DNA from: Brenneria sp. hezel4-2-4
GTDB taxonomy: Bacteria; Pseudomonadota; Gammaproteobacteria; Enterobacterales; Enterobacteriaceae
Assembly (NCBI RefSeq): GCF_013155275.1
Contig: NZ_JABJXS010000003.1
Coordinates: 124,001-188,000 of the forward strand
Direction of reading: 5' to 3'
Length of the DNA: 64,000 nucleotides
The notes beneath the pieces were generated by a model that saw only the letters and a program-made list of their open reading frames with translations, searched no databases and was not told where the DNA came from. Position numbers and translations under genes: made by a program. Shown in pieces: positions 26,635 to 36,982 of this stretch (position 1 is the first letter of the stretch; every line of letters starts with the position of its first letter).

Positions 26635-27007
26635 GGCGCGCCGGGGGCGGCCGCTTCAGCAGAATGGCTTTAGCCTGCCGGAAACGCTGGTGGCTGCGTT
26701 ACTGTTGGCGGTGTCGCTGATTGGGCTGCTGCAATATCATCAGGTATTGCAACAGTCGTTCAATCATCAATGGCAGCAGCGTCAGGCATGGCGGCTGGCC
26801 GACCAGCAATTGGCGGCGTATGAAGCAATGAAGTACGATGCATTAGCGACGGGAGGCGGATGGCGATTCACGCTGTCGGAACAGGCGCAGAGTGCGGAAT
26901 GTCGCAAGGTGACGGCGACGGCAATCACGCCGCGGCATTATCAGGCGCAGCTTACGCGTTGGTTTTGCCGGACGGCGAGCGACTTCGCCGCGCGACATCA
27001 TCCGTAA
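26606..27007 (+). CDS. ppdC: Prepilin peptidase-dependent protein C (minor pseudopilin)
   Basis: I chose the ATG at 26606, inside the end of ygdB, because it puts the prepilin motif NG/FSLPETLVAALLLAVSLIGLL about 20 residues in. The mature part is short (about 113 residues) with a cysteine pair near the end, a GspI/PilV-like architecture. Last of the four pseudopilin genes; recC follows 36 bp later. Confidence 0.85.
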   Translation: MRLTVLIRNRARRGRPLQQNGFSLPETLVAALLLAVSLIGLLQYHQVLQQSFNHQWQQRQAWRLADQQLAAYEAMKYDALATGGGWRFTLSEQAQSAECRKVTATAITPRHYQAQLTRWFCRTASDFAARHHP

Positions 27008-27043
27008 CGGGCAACAAAGTATAATCAGCGGGACAGGAGCAGG

Positions 27044-30000
27044 ATGTTTACGGTTTATCATTCAAATCAGTTGGATATCTTAAAACGGCTGATGGTTGAG
27101 CTGATTAAACGTCAGCCTCTGCAAGATCCCTTTCAGCGGGAAGTTATTCTGGTGCAAAGCCCCGGGATGGCGCAGTGGTTACAGATTGAGCTGGCTGAGC
27201 ATTTCGGTATTGCGGCCAATATCCATTTTCCGCTGCCCGGCGTTTTTCTGTGGGACATGTGCCGTCATATTCTGCCGGATATCCCGAAAGAAAGCGCGTT
27301 CAGTAAAGATTCGATGACCTGGAAATTGATGCACCTGTTGCCTGAACAATTGGAGCAGCCCGCTTTTGCTTCCTTGCGTCATTATCTACATGAGGATGGC
27401 GACCAGCGTAAACTGCATCAGCTTGCCGGGCGTATTGCCGACCTTTTCGATCAGTATCTGATTTACCGTCCAGAGTGGATAGACCTGTGGCAACAGGGAA
27501 AACAGGTTGACGGTCTGGGGAGCAACCAACAGTGGCAGGCGGCGTCATGGTGTGCGCTGTTGAACTATACCCGTGAACTGGGCCAGCCTGAGTGGCACCA
27601 TGCCAATCTGTACCAGCGTTTTATCAAAAAACTGGAGCAGGCGAAAACCTGTCCGACCGGGCTGCCGCCGCGGATATTTATCTGCGGTATTTCCGCTTTG
27701 CCGCCGGTGTATTTGCAGGCATTGCGGGCGCTGGCCCGGCATAGTGATGTTCACCTGCTGTTCACCAATCCCTGTCGCGATTACTGGAGCGACATTCAGG
27801 ATTACAAGTTTCTGGCCAGGCTGAAAACCCGCAGCCGACGACTGCATTGCTGGGATAACGCTCAGTCGGCAGATTACCGTCCATTGTTCCGCGATGCGCA
27901 ACAGGTTGATTCGCTGTTTGATACCGAAGGCGAACAGTGGGTGAATAACCCGCTGCTCGCTTCCTGGGGGAAGTTGGGCCGCGATCATCTTTATCTGCTG
28001 GCTGAGCTTGATGATGTGCAGGAAGTGGATGCTTTTGTCGATCTGGATACCGATAATCTGCTGCGAACCATACAGCGTGATATCCTGGAGTTGGAAGATC
28101 ACAGCGTGGTGGCGCTGAGTAAAGCCTCTCTGGAAACCAGTACTCGAAAACGTCAGTTGGATCCTGGCGATCGAACCATTGATTTGCATGCCTGCCATAG
28201 CCCGCAGCGGGAAGTTGAAGTGCTGCACGATCAACTCCTTGCCATGATGGCCGATCACCCGGAGCTGACTCCCCGCGACATTATCGTCATGATGGCGGAT
28301 ATCGATAGCTATACGCCGTTTATTCAGGCCGTGTTTGGCAATGCCGCGGAAGATCGCTATCTGCCTTTCGCCATTTCCGATCAGCGGGTACGGCATGCTC
28401 ACCCTGCGTTACCGGCGGTGATTAGCCTGCTTGATTTGCCCAACAGCCGCTTTACCGCTGAACAGGTGCTGGCCTTGCTGGAAGTGCCTGCACTGGCGGC
28501 ACGTTTTGGCATTCAGGAAGAAGGGCTGCGGCGTTTGCGCCTGTGGGTGGTGGAATCCGGTATTCGCTGGGGGCTGGATGATGACAACGTGCGCGACCTG
28601 ATGCTGCCGGCAACAGGACAGCATACCTGGCGTTTCGGGTTGACAAGAATGTTGCTGGGCTATGCGATGGACAGCACTACGGGCGACTGGCAAGGCGTGT
28701 TGCCCTATGACGAATCCAGCGGCCTGATAGCCGAACTGGCCGGTCAGTTAGCTGAACTCTTAATGAAGCTTAACCAATGGCGCCACCGTTTGCAGCAGCC
28801 CCGAACCCTGACCGAATGGCTGCCTTTATGTCGGCAACTGATTGATACTTTTTTTGACGCGGACAGTGATACTGAAGCCGCCTTGACGCTGATTGAAAAA
28901 CAGTGGCAGCACATTATCAGTATGGGAACGGCGGCCCGCTATCCACAGCTGGTGCCGGTTTCGCTGTTGCGAGACGAACTTTCCCGCAGGCTCGATCAGG
29001 AGCGGCTCAGCCAGCGCTTTCTGGCCGGCGCCATCAACTTTTGTACGCTGATGCCGATGCGTTCCATCCCATTTAAAGTGGTATGCCTGCTGGGAATGAA
29101 CGACGGCGTATACCCACGGACGTTGCCGCCGCTTGGTTTTGATCTGATGGGGAGGAAATTTAAGCGTGGCGATCGCAGCCGGCGTGATGACGACCGCTAT
29201 CTGTTTCTGGAAGCGTTGCTCTCAGCGCAGCACAAACTGTATATCAGCTATATAGGCCGCTCGATACAGGACAATACCCGTCGCTATCCGTCCGTATTGG
29301 TCAGTGAACTGATGGAATACATTGCGCAAAGTTATTATCTGCCGCAAGACAAGGATTGCGATATTGATACCAGCGCGGAACGCGTCGCACGCCATTTGTG
29401 TCATGAGCACAGCCGTATGCCGTTCGATGCGCAAAATTTTCTTCCTCCTGCGCCGCTGAGTTTTGCTGCGGAATGGCTGGCGGCGGCAAACAGACAGGGG
29501 CAATCGCAACCTGATTTCGATCGGGAACTGCCCCTGGAACATTATACCGACATCAGTCTGGATGACCTGAAGCGTTTTTATCGTCATCCGATCAGGGCTT
29601 TCTTCCAACTGCGGCTGGGGGTGAATTTCATGCTGCAAAATGATGATCTGCTTGATGAAGAGCCCTTTACCGTGGATAACCTAAGCCGCTATCAGTTGAA
29701 TACCGAATTGCTTAATACCCTGATAGCACAGGGCGATCCTGAGCGATTATATCGTCGTATCCGCGCGGCGGGCGGGCTGCCGTATGGCGCTTTTGGCGAA
29801 CTATACTGGCAGGCTCAGCAACAGGAAATGTCAGGCCTGGCTGAACGCATATGCGCAGAGCTGACGCCGGGCAAGGCAGACAGTCTGGAGGTGGATATCA
29901 GGCTTGACGGCGTGCGTGTCAGCGGTTGGCTGGCTCAGGTGCAGCACGATGGGCTGATACGCTGGCGGCCGGGTAAATTGTCAATGACGGACGGCATTAC

Positions 30001-30433
30001 CTTATGGCTGGAACATCTGGTCTGGTGCCTGGCTGGCGGTCAGGGAGAAAGCCGGATGTTCGGGCGTGAGAAAACCCTCTGGCGTTTTGCCTCCATACCG
30101 GTCGGGCAGGCAAGGGAATATCTGCAACTGATGCTGGAGGGGTATCAGCAAGGGATGAATAAGCCGTTATTGCTGCTGAATAAGTCGGGCAGCGCATGGT
30201 TAACCCAATGCTATGACCGTGACGGCGACAGGATCCTCTGGGATGAAGAAACGCAAGGTAAGGCGCGAGCCAAGCTTCTACAGGCCTGGCAGGGCAATAT
30301 GGGTATGATGGGTGAGAGCGAGGATTATTACCTACAGCGGATTGTTCGTGAGTTGGATGAAAGGCGTATGGATGAGGTTATTGAAGCGGCGCAAACCTGG
30401 TTGCTGCCGCCAATCCGTTCTAATCTGGTTTGA
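27044..30433 (+). CDS. recC: Exodeoxyribonuclease V subunit gamma (RecC)
   Basis: RecC holds the RecBCD complex together, splits the DNA strands and scans for Chi. The 1129 residues (E. coli 1122) start MFTVYHSNQLDILKRLM. They keep FPLPGVFLWDMCRHILPDIPKESAFSK, HSPQREVEVLHDQLLAMM, DRYLPFAISDQR and MPMRSIPFKVVCLLGMNDGVYPR, all RecC landmarks. An AGGAG site precedes the ATG. First gene of recC-ptrA-recB-recD. Confidence 0.96.
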   Translation: MFTVYHSNQLDILKRLMVELIKRQPLQDPFQREVILVQSPGMAQWLQIELAEHFGIAANIHFPLPGVFLWDMCRHILPDIPKESAFSKDSMTWKLMHLLPEQLEQPAFASLRHYLHEDGDQRKLHQLAGRIADLFDQYLIYRPEWIDLWQQGKQVDGLGSNQQWQAASWCALLNYTRELGQPEWHHANLYQRFIKKLEQAKTCPTGLPPRIFICGISALPPVYLQALRALARHSDVHLLFTNPCRDYWSDIQDYKFLARLKTRSRRLHCWDNAQSADYRPLFRDAQQVDSLFDTEGEQWVNNPLLASWGKLGRDHLYLLAELDDVQEVDAFVDLDTDNLLRTIQRDILELEDHSVVALSKASLETSTRKRQLDPGDRTIDLHACHSPQREVEVLHDQLLAMMADHPELTPRDIIVMMADIDSYTPFIQAVFGNAAEDRYLPFAISDQRVRHAHPALPAVISLLDLPNSRFTAEQVLALLEVPALAARFGIQEEGLRRLRLWVVESGIRWGLDDDNVRDLMLPATGQHTWRFGLTRMLLGYAMDSTTGDWQGVLPYDESSGLIAELAGQLAELLMKLNQWRHRLQQPRTLTEWLPLCRQLIDTFFDADSDTEAALTLIEKQWQHIISMGTAARYPQLVPVSLLRDELSRRLDQERLSQRFLAGAINFCTLMPMRSIPFKVVCLLGMNDGVYPRTLPPLGFDLMGRKFKRGDRSRRDDDRYLFLEALLSAQHKLYISYIGRSIQDNTRRYPSVLVSELMEYIAQSYYLPQDKDCDIDTSAERVARHLCHEHSRMPFDAQNFLPPAPLSFAAEWLAAANRQGQSQPDFDRELPLEHYTDISLDDLKRFYRHPIRAFFQLRLGVNFMLQNDDLLDEEPFTVDNLSRYQLNTELLNTLIAQGDPERLYRRIRAAGGLPYGAFGELYWQAQQQEMSGLAERICAELTPGKADSLEVDIRLDGVRVSGWLAQVQHDGLIRWRPGKLSMTDGITLWLEHLVWCLAGGQGESRMFGREKTLWRFASIPVGQAREYLQLMLEGYQQGMNKPLLLLNKSGSAWLTQCYDRDGDRILWDEETQGKARAKLLQAWQGNMGMMGESEDYYLQRIVRELDERRMDEVIEAAQTWLLPPIRSNLV

Positions 30434-30476
30434 TTTATATAAAAAGTTGGTTGACGTGAAGGCTATGGAGAAATGC

Positions 30477-33437
30477 ATGCGTAAGCAGTTTATCTGGATG
30501 ACCGGATTGTTTTTTTTACTCACTTTCTGGCTTCCGTTAAGTTGGGCGGAAACCGGTTGGCAGCCGCTGGCGCAAACGATTCGTAAAAGTGAGAAAGATC
30601 CACGCCAGTATCAGGCGATAAAACTGGATAACGGAATGACCGTACTGTTGGTTTCCGATCCGCAGGCGACAAAATCCCTGGCCTCACTGGCATTGCCGGT
30701 CGGATCGCTGGAAGATCCGGATAATCAGTTAGGGCTGGCTCATTATCTCGAACATATGGTTTTGATGGGTTCCAAGCGCTATCCACAGCCGGAAGCGTTG
30801 TCTGAGTTCCTGAAAAAACACGGCGGCAGCCACAATGCCAGCACGGCGTCGTACCGCACGGCGTTCTACCTGGAAGTGGAAAATGACGCGCTGCAACCGG
30901 CGGTCGATCGTCTGGCGGATGCCATCGCTGAACCCTTGCTTGATCCGGTTAACGCCGATCGCGAACGCAATGCGGTGAATGCGGAACTGACCATGGCGCG
31001 CTCCCGCGATGGTCATCGCATGGCGCAGGTGGGGGCGGAGACATTGAATCCGGCGCATCCCGGTTCGCGATTCTCCGGCGGCAACCTCGACACCTTGAGC
31101 GATAAGCCAGGCAGCAAGCTGCATGACGAACTGGTGAAGTTTTATCAGCGTTATTACTCGGCCAATCTGATGAAAGGCGTGATTTACAGTAATCAGCCTT
31201 TACCGGCGCTGGCAAAACTGGCCGCGGAGACCTTTGGCCGTATTGCCAATCATGATGCCGGCATTGCGCCGATTACCGTACCGGTAACCACCGAAAAACA
31301 GCGCGGCATCATGATCCACTATGTCCCGGCCCAGCCACGCAAACAGCTGCGGATTGAGTTCCGGGTGGAAAACAACAGCCAGGCGTTTCGCAGCAAAACG
31401 GACACCTATATCGGTTATTTGATCGGTAACCGCAGCCAGAACACGCTATCGGACTGGTTGCAAAAAGAAGGATTGGTTGAATCGATTGGGGCAGGGGCGG
31501 ACCCGGTTATCGATCGCAACGGCGGCATCTTTGCGATTTCCGCATCGTTAACGGATAAAGGGCTGGCGCAGCGCGATGACGTCATTGCGGCAATCTTCAA
31601 TTACCTGCAACTGGTGCGTCGGGAAGGCATCCAGCAGCGCTATTTTGATGAGATAGCCAATGTGCTGGATCTGGATTTCCGCTATCCCTCTATCAGCCGC
31701 GATATGGATTATATTGAATGGCTGGTGGACACCATGTTGCGGGTGCCGGTAGAGCATACGCTGGATGCCATGTATCTGGCCGATCGCTACGATCCGCAAG
31801 CCATCGCCGAGCGGCTGGATTATATGACGCCGCAGAATGCCCGCATCTGGCTGATCGGCCCGGATGAACCCCACAACAAAGTGGCCTATTTTGTTGACGC
31901 GCCTTATCAGGTCGACAAAGTCTCCGAGGCGACGTTCGCCAAATGGCAAAAACTGGGGCGGAACATCTCACTGACCTTACCCGCCATCAATCCCTACATC
32001 CCGGACGACTTTTCCCTGATCGAGGCGGATACCGGCATTACGCATCCGAAAATGTTGCTGCAACAGCCCGGGTTGCGGGTGATGTATATGCCCAGCCGCT
32101 ATTTCGCCGACGAACCCAAGGCGGATATCACGCTGCTGTTGCGCAATAAAGAAGCCCGCAGCTCGGCGCGCAATCAGGTTCTGTTCGCGCTGAATGATTA
32201 TCTGGCCGGTCTGGCGTTGGATGAGCTGAGCTATCAGGCGTCAGTGGGCGGCATCAGCTTTTCCACCTCCAGCAATGATGGTTTGGTGATCAACGCCAAT
32301 GGCTATACCCAGCGGCTGCCCCAGCTTTTACTGGCGCTGGTGGAGGGCTATTCCTCTTTCGCCTCGACGGAAGAACAGCTTCAGCAGGCTAAATCCTGGT
32401 ATTTGCAACAGTTGGACTCGGCGGAAAAAGCGAAAGCGTTTGAACAAGCCATACAGCCAATACAGGCGCTGTCGCAGGTGCCTTATACTGAACGTTCTGA
32501 ACGCCGTAATTTGCTGAAAGATATCCGCTTGCAAGATATTGTTGATTATCGAAACGCGTTGTTGCAAAAGGCCACGCCGGAAATGCTGGTGGTGGGTAAC
32601 TTGCGGCCTGAGCAGGTTACGGAACTGGCGCAGACGTTAAAAGAACGCCTGAACTGTGGCGGAGAAACCCTGTGGCGTAGCGCTGAGGTGCAGATCCGTA
32701 AAACGCAGCGGGCCAATTTGCAGCGTCCGGGCAGCAGCACCGACTCCGCGCTGGCGGCGGTGTACATTCCGACTGGATATAGTGAAATTCAAAGCATGGC
32801 CTATAGCGCCGTGCTGGGGCAGATTATTCAGCCCTGGTTTTACAGTCAGCTAAGAACGGAAGAGCAGTTGGGGTATGCGGTGTTTGCTTTCCCGATGTCC
32901 GTCGGGCGGCAATGGGGGATGGGTTTCCTGCTGCAAAGCAACAGTAAACAGCCTGCCTATCTGTATCCGCGCTATCAGGATTTCTACCAAAAAGCGCAAA
33001 ACCGGCTGCGGGCGATGAAGGCTGAAGATTTTGCGCAGTACAAACAGGGCGTGATTAATGAACTCAGCCAGCGTCCGCAAACGCTCAGTGAAGAAGTCGG
33101 ACGCTTTACCAACGATCTGGATCGGGAGAATTTTGCGTTTGATACCCGTGAGAAGCTGATTGCCGAAATTAAGCCGCTGACGGTGACGCAACTGGCTGAT
33201 TTCTTCCGGCAGACGCTGAAGCCTGAAGGGCTGGCGGTATTGTCGCAAATCTCCGGCAGCCATCATGGTCAGGCGGAGTATGCCGCGCCACAGGGTTGGC
33301 ATACCTATCCTGACGCCTCTTCGTTGCAGAAAACGCTGCCATTACAGCAAGCGCCGGCGATGAGCGCCACGAGCGGGTTGCAGAGCGAGTCTACCCTGAA
33401 TAACGGCGCATCGATCGGCAAGGGTACGCAAAAATGA
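30477..33437 (+). CDS. ptrA: Protease III (pitrilysin)
   Basis: A periplasmic zinc metalloprotease of the insulinase M16 family. The start is set at ATG 30477, which has a GGAG 6 nt upstream; another ATG at 30465 does not. The N-terminus MRKQFIWMTGLFFLLTFWLP is a signal peptide ending near WAE. The inverted zinc motif HYLEH gives H89, E92 and H93. The protein is 986 residues (E. coli 962), with a short Ser/Gly-rich C-terminal extension. Lying inside the recBCD operon is a conserved but functionally unexplained arrangement. The stop overlaps recB by 4 bp. Confidence 0.95.
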   Translation: MRKQFIWMTGLFFLLTFWLPLSWAETGWQPLAQTIRKSEKDPRQYQAIKLDNGMTVLLVSDPQATKSLASLALPVGSLEDPDNQLGLAHYLEHMVLMGSKRYPQPEALSEFLKKHGGSHNASTASYRTAFYLEVENDALQPAVDRLADAIAEPLLDPVNADRERNAVNAELTMARSRDGHRMAQVGAETLNPAHPGSRFSGGNLDTLSDKPGSKLHDELVKFYQRYYSANLMKGVIYSNQPLPALAKLAAETFGRIANHDAGIAPITVPVTTEKQRGIMIHYVPAQPRKQLRIEFRVENNSQAFRSKTDTYIGYLIGNRSQNTLSDWLQKEGLVESIGAGADPVIDRNGGIFAISASLTDKGLAQRDDVIAAIFNYLQLVRREGIQQRYFDEIANVLDLDFRYPSISRDMDYIEWLVDTMLRVPVEHTLDAMYLADRYDPQAIAERLDYMTPQNARIWLIGPDEPHNKVAYFVDAPYQVDKVSEATFAKWQKLGRNISLTLPAINPYIPDDFSLIEADTGITHPKMLLQQPGLRVMYMPSRYFADEPKADITLLLRNKEARSSARNQVLFALNDYLAGLALDELSYQASVGGISFSTSSNDGLVINANGYTQRLPQLLLALVEGYSSFASTEEQLQQAKSWYLQQLDSAEKAKAFEQAIQPIQALSQVPYTERSERRNLLKDIRLQDIVDYRNALLQKATPEMLVVGNLRPEQVTELAQTLKERLNCGGETLWRSAEVQIRKTQRANLQRPGSSTDSALAAVYIPTGYSEIQSMAYSAVLGQIIQPWFYSQLRTEEQLGYAVFAFPMSVGRQWGMGFLLQSNSKQPAYLYPRYQDFYQKAQNRLRAMKAEDFAQYKQGVINELSQRPQTLSEEVGRFTNDLDRENFAFDTREKLIAEIKPLTVTQLADFFRQTLKPEGLAVLSQISGSHHGQAEYAAPQGWHTYPDASSLQKTLPLQQAPAMSATSGLQSESTLNNGASIGKGTQK

Positions 33438-36400
33438 AGCATGCCGCGCCGCAATCATTGAACGTCCTGACGTTGCCGCTTCTGGGGGAGCGGCTGATTG
33501 AGGCGTCGGCAGGGACGGGGAAAACTTACACGCTGGCTGCGCTTTATTTACGTCTGCTGCTGGGGTTGGGGCGGCAGTCCGCTTACCCGCGTCCATTGCT
33601 GGTGGAAGAAATTCTGGTGGTGACCTTTACTGAGGCAGCCACGGAAGAACTGCGTGAGCGTATCCGTGAGAAGATCCACGCGCTGCGTATTGCCTGTATT
33701 CGTGGGGGCAGTCAGGATCCGCTGCTTACCTTGCTGCTGGATGAGATCCAGGATCATGGCGGCGCGGCCGACATACTGCTTGGCGCCGAACGCCAGATGG
33801 ATGAAGCCGCCATCTACACCATTCATGGATTTTGTCAGCGAATGTTAAGCACTAATGCCTTTGAGTCCGGCGTTTTGTTTGAGCAGGAACTGATAGAGGA
33901 TGAACAGCCGTTGCGTCGTCAGGCCTGTGCCGATTTCTGGCGTCGCTATTGTTATCCGCTGCCGGTGGAGGTGGCGCGAGTGGTGGGGCTGGAATGGAAT
34001 GGGCCGGAGAGTTTACTGGCTGACCTGATGCCATACTTGCAGGGTGAAAGTCCGGTTTTTCGTCATCCCCCGGAGGAGGATGAGACGCTGCTGAGCCGGC
34101 ACCAGAAGATTACTGCCGCTATTGATGATTTCAAGCGGCAGTGGCTGGCCGCCTCAGCGGATCTGGGGGCGCTGATCGGCGCATCTGGTGTGGATAAACG
34201 CAGCTACAGCAGTAAAAATCTGCCCAACTGGTTGCAGAAAGTGACGCTGTGGGCCGAACAGCAAACGCAGGATTATCAGTTGCCGAAAGAGCTGGACAGG
34301 TTCAGTCAACAGACGCTGGCGGAGAAAACCAAAAAAGGCGAACCGCCGGTACATGCCGTATTTGAGGCAACCGACAGATTGCTCAGCGCCTCTCTCTCGC
34401 TGCGTGATTTAGTGATGGTGCGGGCGTTGAGCGAGATTCGCCGATCGGTGCGGGAAGAAAAACGCCAGCGGGCGGAGTTAGGGTTTGATGACTTACTGAG
34501 CCGACTGGATGAAGCGTTGCAGCAGCCTGGAAGTGAACTGCTGGCGGGTTCAATTCGTGAACGCTATCCCGTCGCGATGATCGACGAATTTCAGGATACC
34601 GATCCCCAGCAGTACCGGATTTTCCGCACGCTGTATCTCGGCCAGCCGCAGTGTGGCCTGCTGTTGATCGGCGATCCGAAACAGGCGATTTATGCATTCC
34701 GCGGGGCGGATATTTTCACCTATATGCGCGCCCGCTCTGAGGTAAGCGCCCACTATACGCTGGACACCAACTGGCGTTCGTCGCACCAGATGGTTCGGGG
34801 CGTGAACCGTTTATTTCAGCGAATTGACCATCCTTTTATTTTTAAGGACATCCCTTTTCTTGCCGTCGAACCCGCCGCGCCGAAACGCGATCTGGTTTTT
34901 AATGTGGCAGGCGAGCCGCAGCCTGCGCTTCAGTTGTGGCTGACGGGCGCAGAGTCCATTGGCGTTGGCGACTATCAGCAGTTAATGGCCCGGCAGTGCG
35001 CCGCGCAGATCCGCGACTGGCTGGCCGCCAGCCAGCGAAATGAGGCTTGGCTGGAAACCGGTAAAGCGCGGCGTCTGGTTCAGGCCTCTGATATGAGCGT
35101 TTTGGTGCGCAGTCGTCATGAAGCCGCGCTGGTGCGCGATGCGCTCAGCAGGCTGGCGATCCCATCGGTTTATCTTTCTAACCGTGACAGCGTTTTCACC
35201 ACGCCGGAAGCCCGTGACCTGTTGTGGCTGTTGCAGGCGGTACTGACGCCGGAGCAGGAAAGAACGCTACGTAGCGCAATGGCGACCTCTCTGATGGGGT
35301 TGGACGCGCGGGCGGTAGATGCATTAAGCCGCAGCGAAGCGGCGTGGGATGCCCTGGTTGATGAATTCGCTGGTTATCGCGCGCTCTGGCGTCAACGCGG
35401 CGTATTGCCGATGCTGCGGGCGATCATGAACCGCCACCAACTGGCGGAGAATCTGCTCGCCAGCGTCGATGGCGAGCGACGGTTGACGGATATTCTGCAC
35501 ATCGGTGAGTTATTGCAGGATGCTTCGTCGGCGCTGGACAGCGAGCACGCATTAGTGCGCTGGCTATCGCAGCAGATCACCCAGCCCAATCCGCAGGCGG
35601 AGAACCAGCAGCTCCGCCTGGAAAGCGATCGTCATCTGGTACAGATCGTGACTATTCATAAATCAAAAGGACTGGAATATCCGCTGGTCTGGCTGCCGTT
35701 TATCAGCAATTTTCGGGTGCAGTCACAAGGGGTTTACCACGACAGAAGCAGTTATCAGGCTTTGCTGGATCTCCATAACGGTGAGGAAAGCCAGTCATTG
35801 GCTGAAGAAGAACGTCTGGCGGAGGATTTGCGCTTATTGTACGTGGCGCTTACCCGTTCCATCTATCACTGTAGCGTCGGGGTCGCGCCACTTCAGCGCA
35901 CACGCAAGAAAGATGCAAGCAGCGACATGCACCTGAGTGCGCTTGGATATTTGCTCCAACGCGGCAAAGAGATGGATGCGGCGGCGCTGGCGACCGAGCT
36001 TGAAGGAATGGCGGGGGACGGTGTGGCATTAACTCCGGTACAGCCTGGCGATGAAATCGCCTGGCAACCCGGCGTGTCTGACCGGCCTGAACTACTGGCG
36101 CGGCGCAGCGTTCGAATGCTGCGTGATGGCTGGCGGGTGACCAGTTATTCCGGTTTGCAGCAGCATGGTTCTTCCGCCGTACAGGAACTGATGCCGCGTC
36201 TGGATATTGAAGCGATGGGGGAGCGTCAGGGGGAGCGGGAAACGCTGTTCACCCCGCATACTTTCCCGCGAGGCGCGAGTCCCGGTACGTTTTTACATAG
36301 TCTGTTTGAAACGCTGGATTTTACGCAACCGGTCGATGAAACATGGCTGGCGGAACAACTGCAAGCGCAGGGGCTGGAAGATCTCTGGCATCCGACACTG

Positions 36401-36982
36401 CGCCAATGGATGGACACCGTGTTGACCACGCCGTTGAATGATGAAGGTATAACATTGTCGGCGTTGGATGCCCGGCATAAGCAGGCGGAACTACAGTTTT
36501 ATTTGCCGATTCAGGCGCCGATGCAGGCGGTACAGTTCGATCGTCTGGCGAAGCGATATGATCCTTTGTCCGCGCAATGTCCGCCCCTGTCGTTTCAGCA
36601 GGTTCAGGGTATGCTGAAGGGGTTTATCGATTTGGTGTTCTGCTGGGAAGGACGCTATTACCTGCTGGATTATAAGTCCAACTGGCTGGGGGCCGATGCC
36701 AGCGCCTACACGCAGCCTGCCATGATGCAGGCAATGGCCGCGCACCGTTATGACTTGCAGTATCAGCTTTATAGTCTGGCGCTGCACCGCTACCTGCGTC
36801 ACCGCATCGCGGACTATGATTATGAACGCCATTTTGGCGGTGTATTTTACCTGTTTCTGCGTGGTGTCGATGACCGTTACCCCGGTAACGGGGTGTTTTA
36901 TTTCCGTCCGCCGGAAGCGTTTATCACCGGGTTGGATCAACTGTTTGACGGAACGCCGATACAGGATGCCAGTCATGCTTGA
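33434..36982 (+). CDS. recB: Exodeoxyribonuclease V subunit beta (RecB helicase-nuclease)
   Basis: A 3'-5' superfamily 1 helicase plus the single nuclease of RecBCD. Walker A is ASAGTGKTYTL (about 24-34); motif II is MIDEFQDTDPQQY; motif VI is LLYVALTRS. The C-terminal nuclease has GFIDLVF and YYLLDYKSNWLG, with catalytic D1079 and K1081. Length 1182 (E. coli 1180). ATG overlaps the ptrA stop; recD starts within its last codons, so expression is coupled. Confidence 0.96.
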   Translation: MKHAAPQSLNVLTLPLLGERLIEASAGTGKTYTLAALYLRLLLGLGRQSAYPRPLLVEEILVVTFTEAATEELRERIREKIHALRIACIRGGSQDPLLTLLLDEIQDHGGAADILLGAERQMDEAAIYTIHGFCQRMLSTNAFESGVLFEQELIEDEQPLRRQACADFWRRYCYPLPVEVARVVGLEWNGPESLLADLMPYLQGESPVFRHPPEEDETLLSRHQKITAAIDDFKRQWLAASADLGALIGASGVDKRSYSSKNLPNWLQKVTLWAEQQTQDYQLPKELDRFSQQTLAEKTKKGEPPVHAVFEATDRLLSASLSLRDLVMVRALSEIRRSVREEKRQRAELGFDDLLSRLDEALQQPGSELLAGSIRERYPVAMIDEFQDTDPQQYRIFRTLYLGQPQCGLLLIGDPKQAIYAFRGADIFTYMRARSEVSAHYTLDTNWRSSHQMVRGVNRLFQRIDHPFIFKDIPFLAVEPAAPKRDLVFNVAGEPQPALQLWLTGAESIGVGDYQQLMARQCAAQIRDWLAASQRNEAWLETGKARRLVQASDMSVLVRSRHEAALVRDALSRLAIPSVYLSNRDSVFTTPEARDLLWLLQAVLTPEQERTLRSAMATSLMGLDARAVDALSRSEAAWDALVDEFAGYRALWRQRGVLPMLRAIMNRHQLAENLLASVDGERRLTDILHIGELLQDASSALDSEHALVRWLSQQITQPNPQAENQQLRLESDRHLVQIVTIHKSKGLEYPLVWLPFISNFRVQSQGVYHDRSSYQALLDLHNGEESQSLAEEERLAEDLRLLYVALTRSIYHCSVGVAPLQRTRKKDASSDMHLSALGYLLQRGKEMDAAALATELEGMAGDGVALTPVQPGDEIAWQPGVSDRPELLARRSVRMLRDGWRVTSYSGLQQHGSSAVQELMPRLDIEAMGERQGERETLFTPHTFPRGASPGTFLHSLFETLDFTQPVDETWLAEQLQAQGLEDLWHPTLRQWMDTVLTTPLNDEGITLSALDARHKQAELQFYLPIQAPMQAVQFDRLAKRYDPLSAQCPPLSFQQVQGMLKGFIDLVFCWEGRYYLLDYKSNWLGADASAYTQPAMMQAMAAHRYDLQYQLYSLALHRYLRHRIADYDYERHFGGVFYLFLRGVDDRYPGNGVFYFRPPEAFITGLDQLFDGTPIQDASHA